Source: UBA4416 sp043718985
Lineage (GTDB): Bacteria; Bacteroidota; Bacteroidia; B-17B0; Aurantibacillaceae
Length of the DNA stretch: 10,662 nucleotides
Assembly (NCBI GenBank): GCA_043718985.1
Contig: JAYSUQ010000190.1
Location: 1 to 10,662, forward strand
Direction: 5' to 3'
Below the pieces are notes generated by a model. That model was not told where the DNA came from. It ran no database searches and was given only the letters and a program-made list of their open reading frames with translations. The translations under genes were made by a program, and so were the position numbers. Positions 1 to 7,851 of this stretch are shown one piece after another (positions within the stretch are counted from its first letter, which is position 1; each line of letters starts with the position of its first letter).

Positions 1-2255
1 CGTATTCGATTATAGTAAACGACCGTAACGATCAATTATTATCAGCTAAAATTGCAAAAGATGGGCAATGGCGTTTTCCTGTATCAACCCAATTAAATTC
101 AAAATTTGCAACGTGTATTTTATCATACGAAGATGAATATTTTTACAAGCATTTAGGAGTAAATCCACTTTCGCTAATTAGAGCATTTAAACAAAATAAA
201 AAAGCAGGTAAAGTTGTAAGTGGTGGTAGCACGGTTACTATGCAGCTTGCACGCTTAATGCGAAAAAATAAAAAACGTACTTATTACGAAAAATTTATTG
301 AATTAATTTTAGCCTTACGTATTGAGGTTGGTTATACTAAAAAAAGTATACTACAACAATATATTTCTCATGCCCCATTTGGCGGCAATGTTGTTGGTTT
401 AGATGCTGCTGCTTGGCGCTATTTTGGACGCGGGCAGTTAAATTTATCGTGGGCCGAATGCGCTACTTTGGCAGTATTACCAAACTCACCATCAATTATT
501 TATCCAGGTAAAAATCAACAAAAATTAAAAACAAAGAGAGATAAATTACTTTATAAATTACTTACACGTAACATTATTGATATTGAAACATATAAACTAG
601 CAGTACAAGAATTATTGCCCCAAAAACCCTATCAATTACCAAATAATGCAAGGCATTTGCTAAACAAAGCCGTTACCGAAAATGTAACAAGTACTAATTT
701 TAAATCAACTATTAATAGCGATTTACAAATCAAAGTGATAGAGGTGTTAACAAAACACGCAATTGCTTTAAAACAAAACGAAATACATAATGTGTGTGCC
801 TTAGTTTTAGATATAAATAAAAATGAAGTACTAACTTATGTTGGCAATACGCCATTAAAAGATAAAGAGTCGCATGGCGAAGATGTTGATGTGATAATGG
901 CTAACAGAAGTACTGGCAGTTTATTAAAACCTTATTTATATGGTTTTATGCTTAACGATGGCGAGTTGCTGCCAAACATGTTGGTAGCAGATATTCCTAC
1001 TCAAATTGCAGGCTATGTACCACAAAATTTTAATTTTACTTTTGATGGTGCAGTACCAGCTAAACAAGCCTTAGCGCGAAGTTTAAATATACCAGCCGTA
1101 AAAATGTTACAGCAATATACGGTTGATAAATTTTTAGACCGTTTAAAACAAATTGGATTATCAACAATGAATAGATCAGCTGATGATTATGGCTTATCAT
1201 TAATACTTGGTGGTGGCGAAGCAAAGCTTTGGGATATGTGCTCGGCTTATGCAAGTATGGCAAGGGTTTTAAATAATTATAATCTCTCTCAAAAATATTA
1301 TAATAATGATTGGTTAAAGCCAAATTATAATTTAAGTGAAAAAATAAATAAAAAAACTATTTCAAATTCAGTAATATCAGCTGGGGCAGCTTGGTTAATG
1401 TTTGAAGCAATGGCCGATGTTAGTAGGCCCGATGTTGATGCGAGTTGGCAGCGAATTGGTAACTCACAAAAAATTGCATGGAAAACAGGAACAAGTTTTG
1501 GATACCGAGATGGTTGGGCAATTGGTGTTACTAGTAATTATGTTGTTGGGGTGTGGGTTGGTAATGCCGATGGTGAAGGCAGACCAGGACTTACAGGCAT
1601 ATCGGCTGCTGCACCAATTTTATTCGAAATTTTTGGAGCATTACCTAAAAATTATTGGTTTAAATTACCTGTTAATGATTTAAAGCAGGTTAGCGTTTGT
1701 AAACAAAGTGGTTGTTTAGCTTCGTATAATTGCACCGACATTAAAAACGAATTAATACCTAAAAATAGTAATGTGGCCATAACGTGTACATACCATAAAT
1801 TGATACATACCGATGCGAGCGAACAATATAGAGTTACTGATGAGTGTTGGTTACCTTTAGATATGAAAACAAGTTCGTTTTTTGTACTACCACCTGTGCA
1901 GGAATATTATTTTAAAACTAAAAACCCAACCTACAAAACGTTACCACCATATAAAATTGGATGCGAGCCCGAAATAGAGAAATCGATGGAAATGATTTAC
2001 CCAAAAGCGCGAACAATAATTTATATACCTTATGAATTAAGTGGCGAAAAAGGCAAAACAGTTTTTGAATTAGCGCATAGGAACTTAAATGCACGTGTTT
2101 TTTGGCACATTGATGGTGAGTTAGTTGGCACTACACAAAACATACATCAACTTGGGTTAAACCCAGAAAAAGGCAAACATATGTTAACAATAACCGATGA
2201 TTTAGGGCAAACACTTACAATACCTTTTGAGGTTATTAGCGAATTAAAAAAATAA
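1..2255 (+). CDS. pbpC: Penicillin-binding protein 1C, bifunctional peptidoglycan synthase (5'-truncated by window edge)
   Basis: Polymerises lipid II glycan strands and cross-links peptides at the outer face of the inner membrane. The reading frame is open from base 3, giving 750 visible residues. The cytoplasmic tail and membrane anchor lie outside the window, so the first ATG at 240 is not the start. The GT51 glycosyltransferase domain (about residues 30-195) has the catalytic motif EDEYFYKH with Glu43, then GGSTVTMQ, then KKSILQQY. The transpeptidase domain has SLLK (nucleophile Ser306, Lys309), SLN (360-362) and KTGT (494-497). The last 85-90 residues resemble the BiPBP_C domain that marks PBP1C, ending in a beta-rich segment with FWHIDGELV. 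Five cysteines (566, 571, 577, 595, 615) lie between the catalytic and C-terminal domains. The gene converges on uvrA with a 40-base gap. Family assignment is firm. In many bacteria an alpha-2-macroglobulin-like gene lies just upstream, which cannot be checked here. Confidence 0.95.
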   Translation, partial: YSIIVNDRNDQLLSAKIAKDGQWRFPVSTQLNSKFATCILSYEDEYFYKHLGVNPLSLIRAFKQNKKAGKVVSGGSTVTMQLARLMRKNKKRTYYEKFIELILALRIEVGYTKKSILQQYISHAPFGGNVVGLDAAAWRYFGRGQLNLSWAECATLAVLPNSPSIIYPGKNQQKLKTKRDKLLYKLLTRNIIDIETYKLAVQELLPQKPYQLPNNARHLLNKAVTENVTSTNFKSTINSDLQIKVIEVLTKHAIALKQNEIHNVCALVLDINKNEVLTYVGNTPLKDKESHGEDVDVIMANRSTGSLLKPYLYGFMLNDGELLPNMLVADIPTQIAGYVPQNFNFTFDGAVPAKQALARSLNIPAVKMLQQYTVDKFLDRLKQIGLSTMNRSADDYGLSLILGGGEAKLWDMCSAYASMARVLNNYNLSQKYYNNDWLKPNYNLSEKINKKTISNSVISAGAAWLMFEAMADVSRPDVDASWQRIGNSQKIAWKTGTSFGYRDGWAIGVTSNYVVGVWVGNADGEGRPGLTGISAAAPILFEIFGALPKNYWFKLPVNDLKQVSVCKQSGCLASYNCTDIKNELIPKNSNVAITCTYHKLIHTDASEQYRVTDECWLPLDMKTSSFFVLPPVQEYYFKTKNPTYKTLPPYKIGCEPEIEKSMEMIYPKARTIIYIPYELSGEKGKTVFELAHRNLNARVFWHIDGELVGTTQNIHQLGLNPEKGKHMLTITDDLGQTLTIPFEVISELKK

Positions 2256-2286
2256 ATTTTAATGTATTTTTATTTACAGTTGTATT

Positions 2287-2303
2287 AACTTTATGTTAAA
2301 GTT
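2287..2303. repeat. Small inverted repeat between convergent pbpC and uvrA, possible weak terminator
   Basis: A perfect 7-base inverted repeat (AACTTTA, 3-base loop, TAAAGTT) covers the end of the gap and the uvrA stop codon. It could form a hairpin in transcripts from either strand. The stem has one G-C pair. On the plus strand it is followed by a modest T-rich stretch, and on the minus strand there is no T tract. It is the only hairpin I found between the two converging genes, but A+T-rich DNA produces such repeats by chance, so a terminator role is only a suggestion. Confidence 0.25.
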
Positions 2304-5115
2304 TTACTTTTAAATATTTAGCAGTAACACTACTTTTATTTTTAATAATATCTTCGGGTGTACCTTGCGCTACTATATTTCCGCCTTCTTCTCCACCTTC
2401 TGGTCCAATATCAATAATCCAATCGGCACATTTAATAACATCTAAATTATGTTCTATTACCACAATCGAATGCCCCCTATCAATTAAAGCATTAAACGAT
2501 TTTAATAGTTTAGCAACATCATGAAAATGCAAACCAGTTGTTGGTTCATCAAAAATAAATAAGGTTTTTGTAGTTGTACTGCCACCAATTAAAAAAGTTG
2601 CTAATTTAATTCGCTGCGCTTCGCCACCACTTAAAGTGCTTGATGATTGACCTAATTGAACATATCCTAAACCAACTTCTTGCAAAGGTTTTAAACGTTC
2701 GATAATTTTTCGGCAAACACGCTCTGTTTCATCTTGGCTAAAATATATAACCGAGTCGTCTATTGTCATCTCTAACACATCGCTAATCGATTTTCCTTTA
2801 TATGAAATTTCTAATGTTTCGGCTTTAAAACGCTTGCTGTTACAAGCTTCGCAAGGCAAATTAATGTCGGCCATAAATTGCATTTCAACTGTTATGGTGC
2901 CTTCGCCTTGGCAAACCTCGCAACGGCCACCATCTACATTAAACGAAAAATGAGATGGTTTATAATTACGTACTTTAGACAAGGCTTGTTCTGCAAAAAG
3001 TGTTCTAATTTCATCATACGCTTTAGTGTAAGTTACAGGATTACTGCGCGATGATTTACCAATTGGATTTTGATCTATAAACTCAACGTGCTCAATACTT
3101 TTTAAACTACCACTAATTTTATCGCTTTTTACATTTGCAAAGTAACCATCTAAATATTTTTTTATAGTTGGATATAAAACTTTTTTTACTAAAGTAGATT
3201 TTCCAGAGCCACTAACACCAGTTACGCAACACAAGGTGTTTAAAGGGAATTTTACAGATATGTTTTTTAAATTGTTTTCGTTTGCATTTGTTATTTCAAT
3301 AAATTCTTTAAATTTTCGTCGTGCTTTTGGCACTTCAATTTTTAGTTTATTGGTTAAATATTTAGCTGTAAAACTTTCACTATCTTTTAATAACTCTTTG
3401 TGGGTACCCTGAAAAACTAATGTTCCACCATTAGTACCTGCTTCGGGTCCAATATCAATTAACTCGTCTGCGGCAAGCATAATATCTTCATCATGTTCAA
3501 CCACAATAACAGTATTACCTTGCGCTTGCAACGATTTTAAAACTACTATTAATCGTTCGGTATCACGAGAGTGTAGCCCAATACTTGGTTCATCTAAAAT
3601 GTATAAACTACCAACTAGGCTACTACCTAGCGATGTAGCTAAATTAATACGCTGACTTTCGCCACCACTTAGTGTATTAGCTACACGATTTAAACTTAAG
3701 TAGCCTAAGCCAACATCTAATAAAAATTGCAAGCGTGTGTTTATTTCAATTAGTAAACGTTTTGCAATTGTAGTATCGTGGTTGTTTAATATTAGTTTTC
3801 TAAAAAATTCGCGCAACTCAACAACAGGCATTAGTACTAATTCTGATATTCCTTTACTATTAATTTTTACATAGTTCGCATCTTTTCGTAAGCGTGTGCC
3901 TTGGCAATCGGGGCAGTTAGTTTTACCACGATAGCGCGCTAACATTACACGGTATTGTATTTTATAACTTTCTTTTTCGAGCATTTTAAAAAAAGAATTA
4001 ATACCTTCAAAGTGGGTGTTGCCTTGCCACAGTAAATTATATTGTAATTTTGTTAATTGCGCAATTGGTTTATGAATAGGGAAATCGAACTGATGCGCAT
4101 TTTTAATAAGCATGTTTTTATACTGACTCATAATTTCGCCATTCCAGCAAGCAATAGCGTTTTCAAAAACCGAAACACTTTTATTTGGTATTACTAAATC
4201 ATGATCAATACCAATAACGCTACCAAAGCCTTCGCAAGTTTTACATGCGCCAATTGGATTGTTAAAACTAAAAAAATTTAAATCAGGTTCGTCAAACAAC
4301 ATGCCATCTGCCTGAAATAAATTAGAAAAATGATGTTGGTTGTATTTTCCGTTTTCAATATCTATAAAAATTTCGCAAGTTCCATTGCCTTCATAAAAAG
4401 CTGTTTGCACACTATCGGCAACACGGTTACTAAAATCTTCATCTGTTATATCAACAACAATTCTATCAATTAGTAAAAAAATAACATCTGTTTTTTTAGT
4501 TTTTTTTATGTCAAAATCACTAATTTTTTTTATTTCGTTATTAATTAATATCCTCGAAAAGCCTTGCTGGTTAAGTAATTCCAAATGTTTATCAATAGTT
4601 CTATCTTTTGGGGTAATTAATTTTGATAATATTAAACATTTGGTTTCGTTACTTAGTGTAAATATAAAATCTACTACATCGGTAACGGTGTTTCGTTTTA
4701 CTTCGTTACCCGATATTGGGCTGTATGTTTTGCCTACACGGGCATATAGTAATTTTAGATAATCGTAAATTTCGGTAATTGTACCAACGGTACTGCGTGG
4801 GTTACGTGATATTACTTTTTGCTCTATAGCAATTGCTGGCGATATGCCTTTTATGTATTCTACTTTAGGTTTTTCTAACCTGCCTAAAAACTGGCGGGCG
4901 TAAGCCGATAAACTTTCAACATAGCGTCGTTGCCCTTCGGCATATAACGTATCAAAAGCTAAAGATGATTTACCTGAACCCGAAAGGCCTGTAATTACAA
5001 TAAATTTATTACGAGGCAATGCCACATCAATACCTTTTAGGTTGTGCATGCGAGCATCTTTTATAATAATAAATTCTTTTGGGCTTAGTTTGGTTATGTC
5101 TGTTGTTTTTTTCAA
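2296..5115 (-). CDS. uvrA: Excinuclease ABC subunit A (UvrA), damage-recognition ATPase
   Basis: UvrA dimers scan DNA for bulky lesions and load UvrB in nucleotide excision repair. The 939 residues match the usual length of about 940 for UvrA1. Two ABC ATPase halves are visible. The first has Walker A GLSGSGKS (43-50), signature LSGGE (482-486) and Walker B LYILDEP (504-510). The second has Walker A GVSGSGKS (633-640), signature LSGGE (828-832) and Walker B FIFDEP (853-858). The C-terminal zinc module has CEVC (732-735) and CEAC (755-758), the pair that shapes the DNA-contacting hairpin. CKTC (291-294) and CPDC (401-404) fall in the first half. The stretch at about 120-250, which carries UvrB-binding and insertion elements in UvrA1, is present, so this is not the shorter UvrA2 type. 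The start is TTG: an in-frame TAG lies two codons upstream, and the next ATG (codon 23) would cut off a conserved N-terminal strand. It is last in the run, 16 bases after the unknown acidic gene. Confidence 0.97.
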   Translation of the reverse strand: MKKTTDITKLSPKEFIIIKDARMHNLKGIDVALPRNKFIVITGLSGSGKSSLAFDTLYAEGQRRYVESLSAYARQFLGRLEKPKVEYIKGISPAIAIEQKVISRNPRSTVGTITEIYDYLKLLYARVGKTYSPISGNEVKRNTVTDVVDFIFTLSNETKCLILSKLITPKDRTIDKHLELLNQQGFSRILINNEIKKISDFDIKKTKKTDVIFLLIDRIVVDITDEDFSNRVADSVQTAFYEGNGTCEIFIDIENGKYNQHHFSNLFQADGMLFDEPDLNFFSFNNPIGACKTCEGFGSVIGIDHDLVIPNKSVSVFENAIACWNGEIMSQYKNMLIKNAHQFDFPIHKPIAQLTKLQYNLLWQGNTHFEGINSFFKMLEKESYKIQYRVMLARYRGKTNCPDCQGTRLRKDANYVKINSKGISELVLMPVVELREFFRKLILNNHDTTIAKRLLIEINTRLQFLLDVGLGYLSLNRVANTLSGGESQRINLATSLGSSLVGSLYILDEPSIGLHSRDTERLIVVLKSLQAQGNTVIVVEHDEDIMLAADELIDIGPEAGTNGGTLVFQGTHKELLKDSESFTAKYLTNKLKIEVPKARRKFKEFIEITNANENNLKNISVKFPLNTLCCVTGVSGSGKSTLVKKVLYPTIKKYLDGYFANVKSDKISGSLKSIEHVEFIDQNPIGKSSRSNPVTYTKAYDEIRTLFAEQALSKVRNYKPSHFSFNVDGGRCEVCQGEGTITVEMQFMADINLPCEACNSKRFKAETLEISYKGKSISDVLEMTIDDSVIYFSQDETERVCRKIIERLKPLQEVGLGYVQLGQSSSTLSGGEAQRIKLATFLIGGSTTTKTLFIFDEPTTGLHFHDVAKLLKSFNALIDRGHSIVVIEHNLDVIKCADWIIDIGPEGGEEGGNIVAQGTPEDIIKNKSSVTAKYLKVKL
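5113..5115 (-). promoter_or_regulatory. uvrA: TTG start codon of uvrA
   Basis: On the minus strand the sequence before the coding region reads TAG ACA TTG AAA AAA. The TAG blocks any further extension, and no ATG or GTG lies between it and the conserved N-terminal strand at about residues 15-30, so TTG is the best start. No Shine-Dalgarno site is visible. With the upstream stop codon only 16 bases away, re-initiation by ribosomes finishing the preceding gene is plausible, which is inference. Confidence 0.7.
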
Positions 5116-5131
5116 TGTCTATGTTGTTTTG

Positions 5132-5701
5132 TTAACTCAATCGTTTTTGTATTATTTTACTTATGTTACCAAACACCATGCCTGGCGAAAATTTACGCCA
5201 TTCAAAATCAGATAACTCACCATCCGATATAAAATAATAATCTAAGTTAGCTTGTTTAAATTCTTTTAATACGTGATCACTAAAATTTACAAAAACTATC
5301 CAACCATCGTCGCCATTATCGTCAAACCATTCTTCGTAATATGAGTCGTCTGACGAATGAAAATTTAAAACGTTTTCGCCAATTAAAATGTATTTATTTA
5401 TTTTACGAAAAGCTAACTCGTCAATAATATCACGTTTAAGTAACATAATATCGTTAGTTATGGCATCGTTCCATTCGCCAATTAATTCAATTATCGCATA
5501 TTTTTCTTCATAATCAACAAACAAAATTTTTAAATAAAGTGTTTCGCTGCCCATATCGTCCCATTGTGGGTGTATGTAGTAATTGTAAACAGTATTACTA
5601 AATTCAAACTCGCTATACTCGCGTCCATAAAACGGAGAGTCTTCATCATCTGAGGCAACATATAAATGATGCCAGTTATAAAATGGTTCTAATTCGTGCA
5701 T
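5132..5701 (-). CDS. Acidic conserved protein of unknown function between an exonuclease gene and uvrA
   Basis: I do not recognise a named family, although the sequence looks like a conserved Bacteroidota hypothetical protein. It has 189 residues with no signal peptide or membrane segment, so it is probably cytoplasmic. It contains 38 Asp/Glu against 15 Lys/Arg, a net charge near -23, and is rich in aromatics (about 36 Trp, Tyr and Phe). The acidic residues peak at 117-132 (DDSYYEEWFDDNGDD). Hydrophobic strands such as LYLKILFVDY (55-64), YAIIELIGEW (68-77), KYILIGENVL (103-112) and GWIVFVNF (133-140) suggest an alternating alpha/beta fold. The C-terminal tail is basic. The ATG lies 7 bases after the exonuclease stop, with a possible AAGGA site inside the end of that gene, and uvrA follows after 16 bases, so the three are probably co-transcribed. 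A role linked to DNA repair is guessed from position only. Confidence 0.85.
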   Translation of the reverse strand: MHELEPFYNWHHLYVASDDEDSPFYGREYSEFEFSNTVYNYYIHPQWDDMGSETLYLKILFVDYEEKYAIIELIGEWNDAITNDIMLLKRDIIDELAFRKINKYILIGENVLNFHSSDDSYYEEWFDDNGDDGWIVFVNFSDHVLKEFKQANLDYYFISDGELSDFEWRKFSPGMVFGNISKIIQKRLS

Positions 5702-5708
5702 AAAAAAA

Positions 5709-6515
5709 TTATCCTTTTTTCATACTCAACCTAATTTGAGTAATTAACTTTTTAGTGTATAACGGAAAATCGCCTTGCATCATCCAACTGTAATAGCCTG
5801 GCTCTTTTTCAAACACTTCTTTCACTGTTTTATCTTTGTGTTTACCAAAACTAAATACCTCTTCGTTTTTATCGTTATAAATAATGCGCCCAGCTAAGTC
5901 GGCGTTTTTAGATCGCATTGTAAAAGCACTTAACGCATCAATGTTATTTTGTATTGGCACATGCTTATTTCCTTTATCATCTTCTATTTCGGTGTTTTGA
6001 TAATGAGCTAATTGAGCTTTAAATATTTCGTAAGTTGCAATTGTGTCAGCCTCGGCCGAGTGTGCGTTTTCTAATTTTTGACCACAATAAAATTTATAAG
6101 CTGCCGATAAATTGCGAGGTTCCATTATATGAAATATGTTTTGAACATCAACTAATTTTCTATTTCGTAAATCAAAATCAATATCTGCGCGCATAAATTC
6201 TTCAATTAATATTGGCACATCAAATTTATTTGAGTTAAAGCCTGCTAAATCGCAATTAGTTAAAAATTGAGCTACCTGCGCGCCAAGCTCTTTAAACGTT
6301 GGGCAGTTAGCAATATCTACATCATAAATACCATGTACTTTTGATGAAAATAAAGGTATTGGGATTGTTGGATTTACTCGTTTAGTAAGTATATCGGTTG
6401 TGTTATCTACGTTAACTCTCACAATTGATAGTTCTACAATTCTATCGCTGGCAACGCTAACGCCAGTTGTTTCTAAATCAAAAAAGGCTAATGGTTTGGT
6501 TAAATTAATATGCAT
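5709..6515 (-). CDS. DEDDh 3'-5' exonuclease, DnaQ-like, with ExoX-like C-terminal domain
   Basis: This protein probably removes nucleotides from DNA 3' ends using two metal ions. The 268 residues carry all the DEDDh positions: Asp13 and Glu15 in FFDLETTG, Asp99 in NSNKFDVPIL, and His152 with Asp157 in HSAEADT. This is the DnaQ/polymerase III epsilon exonuclease superfamily. After a linker (about 172-215), residues 218-265 (FSFGKHKDKTVKEV, then YYSWMMQGDF) resemble the small C-terminal domain found in ExoX-like exonucleases. It lacks a polymerase or GIY-YIG domain, so it is a stand-alone nuclease and could serve in repair, mismatch correction or recombination. Neither substrate nor strand preference can be read from the sequence. 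It lies 58 bases after ispH and 7 bases before the acidic gene. The gap to ispH is A+T-rich with no clear promoter or terminator, so read-through from recF is likely. Confidence 0.92.
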   Translation of the reverse strand: MHINLTKPLAFFDLETTGVSVASDRIVELSIVRVNVDNTTDILTKRVNPTIPIPLFSSKVHGIYDVDIANCPTFKELGAQVAQFLTNCDLAGFNSNKFDVPILIEEFMRADIDFDLRNRKLVDVQNIFHIMEPRNLSAAYKFYCGQKLENAHSAEADTIATYEIFKAQLAHYQNTEIEDDKGNKHVPIQNNIDALSAFTMRSKNADLAGRIIYNDKNEEVFSFGKHKDKTVKEVFEKEPGYYSWMMQGDFPLYTKKLITQIRLSMKKG

Positions 6516-6573
6516 GTTTAATAGTTATAAATGATGTGTTAAATGTTTAGTTAATTATTTTTTATTTTTTTGT

Positions 6574-7797
6574 TTAGGTATTTAATTCTGATAGCACTTC
6601 ATCTATTGATTTTACTTTGTTGTAAAAGCTATTGATTTTATGTATTACGTTTTCTATAACTGCATCGGGGCAAGATGCACCACTGGTAATAATAATTTTT
6701 AAAGTTTCTTTTTGTGGTAAAAAATTTGCGGTTGTAATTAATTTTTTATTTAGGTAATCGAAATGCTGAATTGTTGTGTTATTTAAAATTTCTTTTTCGG
6801 ATGATATAAAGTATGTTTTAAATTTACGTTCGCACAACTCTACTAAATGCGATGTGTTGCTGCTATTGTAGCCACCAACAACTATTGCTAAATCGGCATC
6901 TGTTTGTAATAAGCCGTAAGTTGCGTCTTGGTTTTCGTTGGTTGCATAGCATAACGTATCGCGAGTATCCGCAAAGTGTTGTGTTATGTTTTCTGTGCCA
7001 AATTTTTGAGTCATTATTGATTTAAAATAATCCGCAATTTCTTGAGTTTCGCTGGCTAACATTGTTGTTTGGTTAATAACGCCAATGCGTGTAAAATCGG
7101 TTTCAATATTTAAGTGTTCTGAATATTTATCTTTAAAATCAGTTTCAAATTCTTTTTCACTTTTTGTTTCTAAAATATAATTACCCAGTAATTTTGCTTC
7201 GTTTAAATCGCGAACCACAATTGCTTTACTATGTTTATCGCTTCGCGAAAACGTTGAGCGAGTTTCTTCGTGTGTGTGCTTACCGTGTATAATTATTGTA
7301 TAGTTATCTTTACCAATTACTTCCGATTTTTTCCAAACACGCTCTACAAACGGGCAGGTTGTATTGTACGTTTCTGTTTTTATGTTTTTTGTTTTTAATT
7401 TATCAAGTATATGTAATGGCGCTCCAAATGCGGGTATTATTACAATGTCATTTTCGGTTAATGTGTCAAACGAAATTAATTGTTTACCCTGTGTATCTTG
7501 CAAAAATGTAACGCCTCTGTTAATTAAATCGTTATTAACATCAGGGTTGTGTATCATTTCACTTAATAAAAAAATACGCTTGTTAGGGTTTTCATCTAAA
7601 GCTTTATATGAAATTTCAATGGCGTTTTCTACTCCAAAACAAAATCCAAAATGACGCGCTATTAAAAACTGTATAGGTCCAAAATTTAGCAAGGTTGGCG
7701 AGTTGTCTTGCTTTCGCGGATCTTGCAATTTACGGTATTGTTTTACCTTTGTAATTATTGGGCTTCGGTAAAACTCAGGCACGTTAAATGTTTTCAT
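6574..7797 (-). CDS. ispH: 4-hydroxy-3-methylbut-2-enyl diphosphate reductase (IspH), long Bacteroidota form
   Basis: IspH is the last enzyme of the MEP pathway. It reduces HMBPP to isopentenyl and dimethylallyl diphosphate using an iron-sulfur cluster in the cytoplasm. The three expected cluster ligands are Cys53 (ARHFGFCFGV), Cys148 (NTTCPFVERVW) and Cys283 (DTLCYATNENQ). GGYNSSNTSHL (308-318) matches the substrate-diphosphate site, SGASCPD (372-378) matches the second phosphate-binding stretch, and His176-x-Glu178 probably corresponds to the catalytic His/Glu pair. At 407 residues it is about 90 longer than the E. coli enzyme, from an N-terminal extension of about 40 residues and an internal insertion near 205-235. 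That form is usual in Bacteroidota, and the start MKTFNVPEFYRS fits it. The gene sits 54 bases after the DciA-like gene. No promoter stands out in the gap, so it is probably read from recF. Its place among DNA repair genes is metabolically unexplained. Confidence 0.97.
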   Translation of the reverse strand: MKTFNVPEFYRSPIITKVKQYRKLQDPRKQDNSPTLLNFGPIQFLIARHFGFCFGVENAIEISYKALDENPNKRIFLLSEMIHNPDVNNDLINRGVTFLQDTQGKQLISFDTLTENDIVIIPAFGAPLHILDKLKTKNIKTETYNTTCPFVERVWKKSEVIGKDNYTIIIHGKHTHEETRSTFSRSDKHSKAIVVRDLNEAKLLGNYILETKSEKEFETDFKDKYSEHLNIETDFTRIGVINQTTMLASETQEIADYFKSIMTQKFGTENITQHFADTRDTLCYATNENQDATYGLLQTDADLAIVVGGYNSSNTSHLVELCERKFKTYFISSEKEILNNTTIQHFDYLNKKLITTANFLPQKETLKIIITSGASCPDAVIENVIHKINSFYNKVKSIDEVLSELNT

Positions 7798-7851
7798 TTT
7801 TTTTATTCTTTAGTTTTTTTAACTACTTATTTTTTTCAATTTAATTTGTTG

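Noticed and set aside
240..242. ATG at 240 as the start of pbpC
   Set aside because: The frame is open back to base 3 and encodes the conserved catalytic Glu motif EDEYFYKH and the N-terminal PBP1C segment, so the gene begins outside the window.
1060..1683. Open frames on the minus strand (1060-1323) and in a second plus frame (1402-1683) within pbpC
   Set aside because: They overlap the transpeptidase coding sequence with its KTGT motif and have no domain-like features.
4508..4762. Plus-strand open frame of 84 codons inside uvrA
   Set aside because: It lies opposite strongly conserved UvrA coding sequence, and its product has no recognisable features beyond hydrophobic A/T-driven composition.
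5047..5049. ATG at codon 23 of uvrA as the true start
   Set aside because: It would remove the first conserved strand (EFIIIKDARMHNLKGID) that begins UvrA proteins. The TTG upstream fits better.
7296..7654. Two overlapping plus-strand open frames inside ispH
   Set aside because: Both are antisense to conserved IspH sequence, including a cluster cysteine region, and the Phe/Leu/Cys-rich products are typical of shadow frames.
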